From Pseudomonadota bacterium (lineage in GTDB: Bacteria; Myxococcota_A; Polyangia; Polyangiales; Polyangiaceae): 64,000 nt of DNA. Each line of letters starts with the position of its first letter. Within the stretch, counting starts at the first letter, position 1. A program made the translations under genes and the position numbers. The notes beneath the pieces were generated by a model. The model had not been told where the DNA came from, searched no databases, and saw nothing but the letters and a program-made list of their open reading frames with translations. The stretch is taken from positions 1 through 64,000 of the forward strand of contig JAFAER010000223.1 of the NCBI GenBank assembly GCA_023423895.1. Direction: 5' to 3'. This document shows positions 61,202 to 64,000 of the stretch, piece by piece.

Positions 61202-62871
61202 AAGAAGCGCTCCCGGCGCCCGGTACCGTCCTCGCCGGGAAGTTCGTCGTCGAAGGCGTGCTCGGCCAAGGGGGCATGGGCGTCGTCCTCGCGGCCCGTC
61301 ACCTGCAGCTCGATCAGAAGGTCGCGATCAAGCTGCTCCTCGAAGAAGCGAGGAGACATCCAGAGGTCGTCGAGCGCTTCGCTCGCGAGGCCCGCGCCGC
61401 GGCGAAGATCCAGGGCGAGCACGTCGCGCGCGTGATCGACGTCGGCGTGCTCGACGACGGCGCGCCGTACATGGTGATGGAGCACCTCGAAGGGCGGGAC
61501 CTCTCTGCCGAGCTCCGTGCGCGCGGCAGGCTGCCGGTCGACGAGGTCGTGCGGTGGGTCCTAGAGGCCTGCGAGGCGATCGCCCAGGCGCACGCGGCCA
61601 GGATCGTCCATCGTGATCTGAAGCCAGGGAACCTCTTTCTCGCTCGGCAGCCCGACGGCACCTCCATCGTGAAGGTGCTCGACTTCGGCATCTCGAAGAG
61701 CGTCGACGCGAACGCGCCCGCGCTGACGAAGACGAGCAGTCTCGTCGGAACGCCGTATTACATGGCGCCCGAGCAGCTCAGAGCGTCCAAGTCGCTCGAC
61801 GCACGCGCGGACATCTGGGCGCTCGGCGTCATCATGTACGAGCTGTTCGCGGGAAGGCCGCCGTTCGACGGCGAGTCGATGCCCGAGATCGTCGCCGCGA
61901 TCTTGACGAACGAGCCGGCTCCGCTCGACGCGATTCGACCCGACATGCCGAAGGCGCTCGCTCGCTGCGTCGAGCAGTGCATGAGGTCGAGTCCCGACGA
62001 TCGCTTCCAGAGCGTCGCCGCCGTGGCCGCAGCGATCGCGCCGTTCGCGAGCGAGAACGAGGATGTGCGCGTGAGACGCATCGCGCGCGTGCTCGGCATC
62101 ATGAACCCGCTCCGGGAGACGCTCCCTCCGGACACCGAGCTCGCGCCGGTCGTCGGGACGTCGAGTCAGCCTGCTTCGGGCGAAGTGAGCGGCGTCGAGA
62201 AGACGATGTTGCTCGACGATGCCTCGTCGAAGGACGCCCCGTCGCCGCGCCGCGCGACACAGGCGTTGACCATGGAGGCGCCGCCGAGCAGCGACGAACC
62301 GCAGACGTCGGCGCCGGCGAGCGGCGACGAACCGCTGACCTCGGCGCTCGCGTCGACACATGACGCGCCCGATGCACCGCGCGAGGCGAGGGCGGAGACG
62401 GCGGCAGCGAGATCGATCGCGGGCGTCTCGACTTCACCTCTGACGGAGGGGCGGAAGCCGCCGGCGGGTAGGGGCGTCGTCATCGCGGCCCTCGTCGGCG
62501 TGCTCGCGGTCGGCGCGGGCGCGGCGTCACTGGTTCGTGATCGCGGTGCTGCTTCGGGCACCGAGCTCGGGGGAGGGCTCGTCGCAACTCCCTCGAACGT
62601 TCCGCTGTCCGTCGTCTCCGCCGCCGGGACGACAAGCCCCGCCGAGCCGACGCCGAAAGCCGCCGTCGTCGAGAGCCCTGCGGTGGCCTCTGCTTCTGCC
62701 TCGGCTTCGGCAGAGACGCTGAAGGCGCCCGCTCCGCTCCGCTCTGCGACGAAGCCGACGCGGCTCGCTCCTGCAACGTCGTCTCCGAACGCTGCCGCTC
62801 GAGCGACGGCGTCGACATCCCCGCCCGCTCCTGCACCGTCGAAGAACGCACTCGACATGGACATCAAATGA
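61192..62871 (+). CDS. transmembrane Ser/Thr protein kinase
   Basis: 559 residues from the GTG at 61192 (another GTG at 61198 would drop two residues). The kinase domain is about residues 17-275: G-Q-G-G-M-G-V-V, A-I-K-L-L, IVHRDLKPGNLFL, D-F-G, Y-M-A-P-E. All catalytic residues are present. After a Ser/Pro/Glu-rich linker comes a single membrane helix (about 425-447, VVIAALVGVLAVGAGAASL) and a Pro/Ala-rich extracytoplasmic tail of about 110 residues without PASTA. Overlaps the lipoprotein gene upstream and the PEGA gene downstream (ATGA at 62868). Confidence 0.92.
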   Translation: MSVKEALPAPGTVLAGKFVVEGVLGQGGMGVVLAARHLQLDQKVAIKLLLEEARRHPEVVERFAREARAAAKIQGEHVARVIDVGVLDDGAPYMVMEHLEGRDLSAELRARGRLPVDEVVRWVLEACEAIAQAHAARIVHRDLKPGNLFLARQPDGTSIVKVLDFGISKSVDANAPALTKTSSLVGTPYYMAPEQLRASKSLDARADIWALGVIMYELFAGRPPFDGESMPEIVAAILTNEPAPLDAIRPDMPKALARCVEQCMRSSPDDRFQSVAAVAAAIAPFASENEDVRVRRIARVLGIMNPLRETLPPDTELAPVVGTSSQPASGEVSGVEKTMLLDDASSKDAPSPRRATQALTMEAPPSSDEPQTSAPASGDEPLTSALASTHDAPDAPREARAETAAARSIAGVSTSPLTEGRKPPAGRGVVIAALVGVLAVGAGAASLVRDRGAASGTELGGGLVATPSNVPLSVVSAAGTTSPAEPTPKAAVVESPAVASASASASAETLKAPAPLRSATKPTRLAPATSSPNAAARATASTSPPAPAPSKNALDMDIK

Positions 62872-63818
62872 AGGCGCGCTCTCTCGTTGCGCTCGTCGTG
62901 ACGCTCCTCCTCCTCGTACCGCCGACCGTTCATGCGCAGGGAACATCGCCCTCCGAGACGCTGAGCGGAGAAGCGAAGACCGAATACGAATCCGCGAAGC
63001 TCCTCTACGCGAACGGAGACTACGCGACCGCGCTCCTCAAGTTCTCGGCGGCATACGAGCGTTCCAAGGACCCGCGCCTGCTCTGGAACATGGCTGCATG
63101 CGAGAAGAGCCTTCGGCGCTACTCGCGCGCGCTCGCGCTACTTCGTGCCTTCGTCGTCGACCCGTCCCGAGTCGTGAGCGACACGGAACGGTCCGAAGCC
63201 CAAGACCTCATCAAGGTGATGGAGTCGCTCACCACCACGTTGCGCGTGACGGTGTCGGAACCGGGCGCCGAGGTGCTGGTCGACGACGAGGTCGTGGGAA
63301 CGAGCCCCATCGATCCGATCGTGATCGATCTCGGCACGCGGAAGCTGCGCGCACGAATGGCCGGATTCCGTGATGCGACGAAGGAGATCTCGACGACGGG
63401 CGGCCCCGAGGTCGCCGTCGAGCTCGTCCTCTCGAAGGTGGTTCACGAAGGCCGAGTCGTCGTGAACGCGGGGCCCCGCGACGCGATCTCCATCGACGGC
63501 AAGGTCCTCGGGACGGGCTCCTGGTCGGGGGCGCTCCCGAGCGGCGGCCACACCCTGCGCGTGACGGCGCCGAACATGCGGCCGTACCAATCGGAGATCC
63601 TCGTCCTCGACGATCAGACGCGCGAGATCGCGATCACCCTCGAGTCGGAGCCGACGCGCATCCCGGCCTGGGCATGGATCGCAGGCGGCGTGCTCGCGAC
63701 GAGCGGCCTTGCGATCGGCGGCTACTTCGTCTTCCGCCAGGAGCCGACGTATGACGGACCCACCGGCAATCTCTCGCCCGGGATCGTCCAGGCGTCGACG
63801 CCCATTCGCATGCGTTGA
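62868..63818 (+). CDS. PEGA-domain membrane protein with TPR-like region
   Basis: 316 residues. The start overlaps the kinase stop (ATGA). A signal peptide (L-L-L-L-V-P-P-T-V-H-A-Q) is followed by a TPR-like pair (residues 35-115, ESAKLLYANGDYATALLKFS). Two PEGA domains follow (V-S-E-P-G-A-E-V-L-V-D-D-E-V-V-G-T-S-P near 125 and V-V-N-A-G-P-R-D-A-I-S-I-D-G near 198). A membrane helix is at about 270-290, and a 25-residue tail. TPR plus PEGA after a kinase gene is a frequent myxobacterial arrangement. It may be a substrate or sensor partner of the kinase. Confidence 0.9.
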   Translation: MKARSLVALVVTLLLLVPPTVHAQGTSPSETLSGEAKTEYESAKLLYANGDYATALLKFSAAYERSKDPRLLWNMAACEKSLRRYSRALALLRAFVVDPSRVVSDTERSEAQDLIKVMESLTTTLRVTVSEPGAEVLVDDEVVGTSPIDPIVIDLGTRKLRARMAGFRDATKEISTTGGPEVAVELVLSKVVHEGRVVVNAGPRDAISIDGKVLGTGSWSGALPSGGHTLRVTAPNMRPYQSEILVLDDQTREIAITLESEPTRIPAWAWIAGGVLATSGLAIGGYFVFRQEPTYDGPTGNLSPGIVQASTPIRMR

Positions 63819-63858
63819 AGGCGCACGCGCCTCGGCGAGATCGACGATCCGTCCGAGC

Positions 63859-64000
63859 TCACGCGGCGCGCTGGACGAGCGTCATCAGAGCATCGAGCCG
63901 CACCGGTTTGACGAGATGGGCCGCGAAGCCTGCCTCGCTCGACCTCCTCAGATCCTGCTTCTGGCCGAAGCCGCTGACCGCGACGAGGCGCAGATCGGGA
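63859..64000 (-). CDS. response-regulator receiver domain, C-terminal end (runs off window)
   Basis: 46 residues precede the stop. The sequence LRLVAVSGFGQKQDLRRSSE carries the strand-4 V-S-G motif of receiver domains, and A-H-L-V-K-P-V is the conserved Lys-Pro that follows strand 5, then a final helix. The protein stops directly after the receiver domain, so the receiver is C-terminal, as in single-domain regulators or hybrid histidine kinases. The phospho-acceptor Asp is outside the window. Confidence 0.85.
   Translation of the reverse strand, partial: PDLRLVAVSGFGQKQDLRRSSEAGFAAHLVKPVRLDALMTLVQRAA

Overview
The window is high-GC bacterial DNA that I read as a member of the Myxococcota, most likely of the Polyangiales (Labilithrix/Sandaracinus-like). 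The evidence is gene content, not a marker gene. There are about a dozen and a half lipoproteins and secreted proteins with Asp/Ala/Gly linkers behind a lipobox, a Cys-rich kelch protein with a MYXO-CTERM-like tail, three Hanks-type Ser/Thr kinases, MopE-like and PEGA domains, WGR and WYL proteins, and several Uma2-family (DUF820) genes. I see no rRNA, tRNA, CRISPR array, intact insertion sequence or replication origin.

Layout. 1-2 kb: the start of a sigma-70-type factor behind an outer-membrane-type protein gene, then a decayed nucleotidyltransferase. 2-13 kb: surface proteins (LamG with a CxxCH motif, kelch/Cys-rich/MYXO-CTERM, a Cys-rich lipoprotein), with a decayed helicase between two of them. 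12.7-25.5 kb: small metabolic and regulatory genes (AHSA1-like, three Uma2, TfoX, DUF4336-like, HEAT, HD, SDR, a membrane-attached kinase, AraC). 25.7-29.5 kb: two lipoproteins and a HAD hydrolase. 29.5-32.4 kb is a decay zone: a 181-bp spaced tandem repeat, a frameshifted HNH endonuclease gene and a wrecked HTH gene. 32.4-35.3 kb: a minus-strand operon with two ATGA start/stop overlaps. 35.7-40.2 kb: WYL regulator, lipoprotein, kinase, HPP permease and a DUF1152 fragment. 40.3-47.1 kb: a long co-directional operon of outer-membrane-type protein, ECF sigma factor, membrane/TPR protein and three surface lipoproteins. 47.3-49.2 kb: RibD-like reductase, hydrolase and VOC protein. 49.3-54.9 kb: lipoproteins, including two translationally coupled large paralogues that may carry lipid-binding (TULIP-like) regions. 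55.3-58.7 kb: a chemoreceptor with a clear terminator, convergent with a collagen-like lipoprotein. 59.2-63.8 kb: an overlapping operon of lipoprotein, transmembrane kinase and PEGA protein. The last bases hold the end of a receiver domain.

How the genes fit together. Much of the coding capacity is envelope display plus signalling. Two loci share the order outer-membrane-type protein then sigma factor, which suggests a recurrent surface-sensing or surface-remodelling module. In the second copy the sigma gene is followed, with ATGA overlaps, by its probable membrane partner and the lipoproteins it may control. Independently, the AHSA1 gene and the RibD-like gene, 34 kb apart, share a bipartite motif 60-90 bp upstream of their starts with identical spacing. 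It resembles an ECF sigma promoter and suggests a small common regulon.

The window also records decay. Six gene remnants (nucleotidyltransferase, helicase, LysR, HTH, HNH, DUF1152) and scraps of Uma2 and of a coiled-coil lipoprotein lie in the gaps. A 44-bp hairpin repeat occurs in two of those gaps. All functional statements come from reading motifs by eye; no database search was run.
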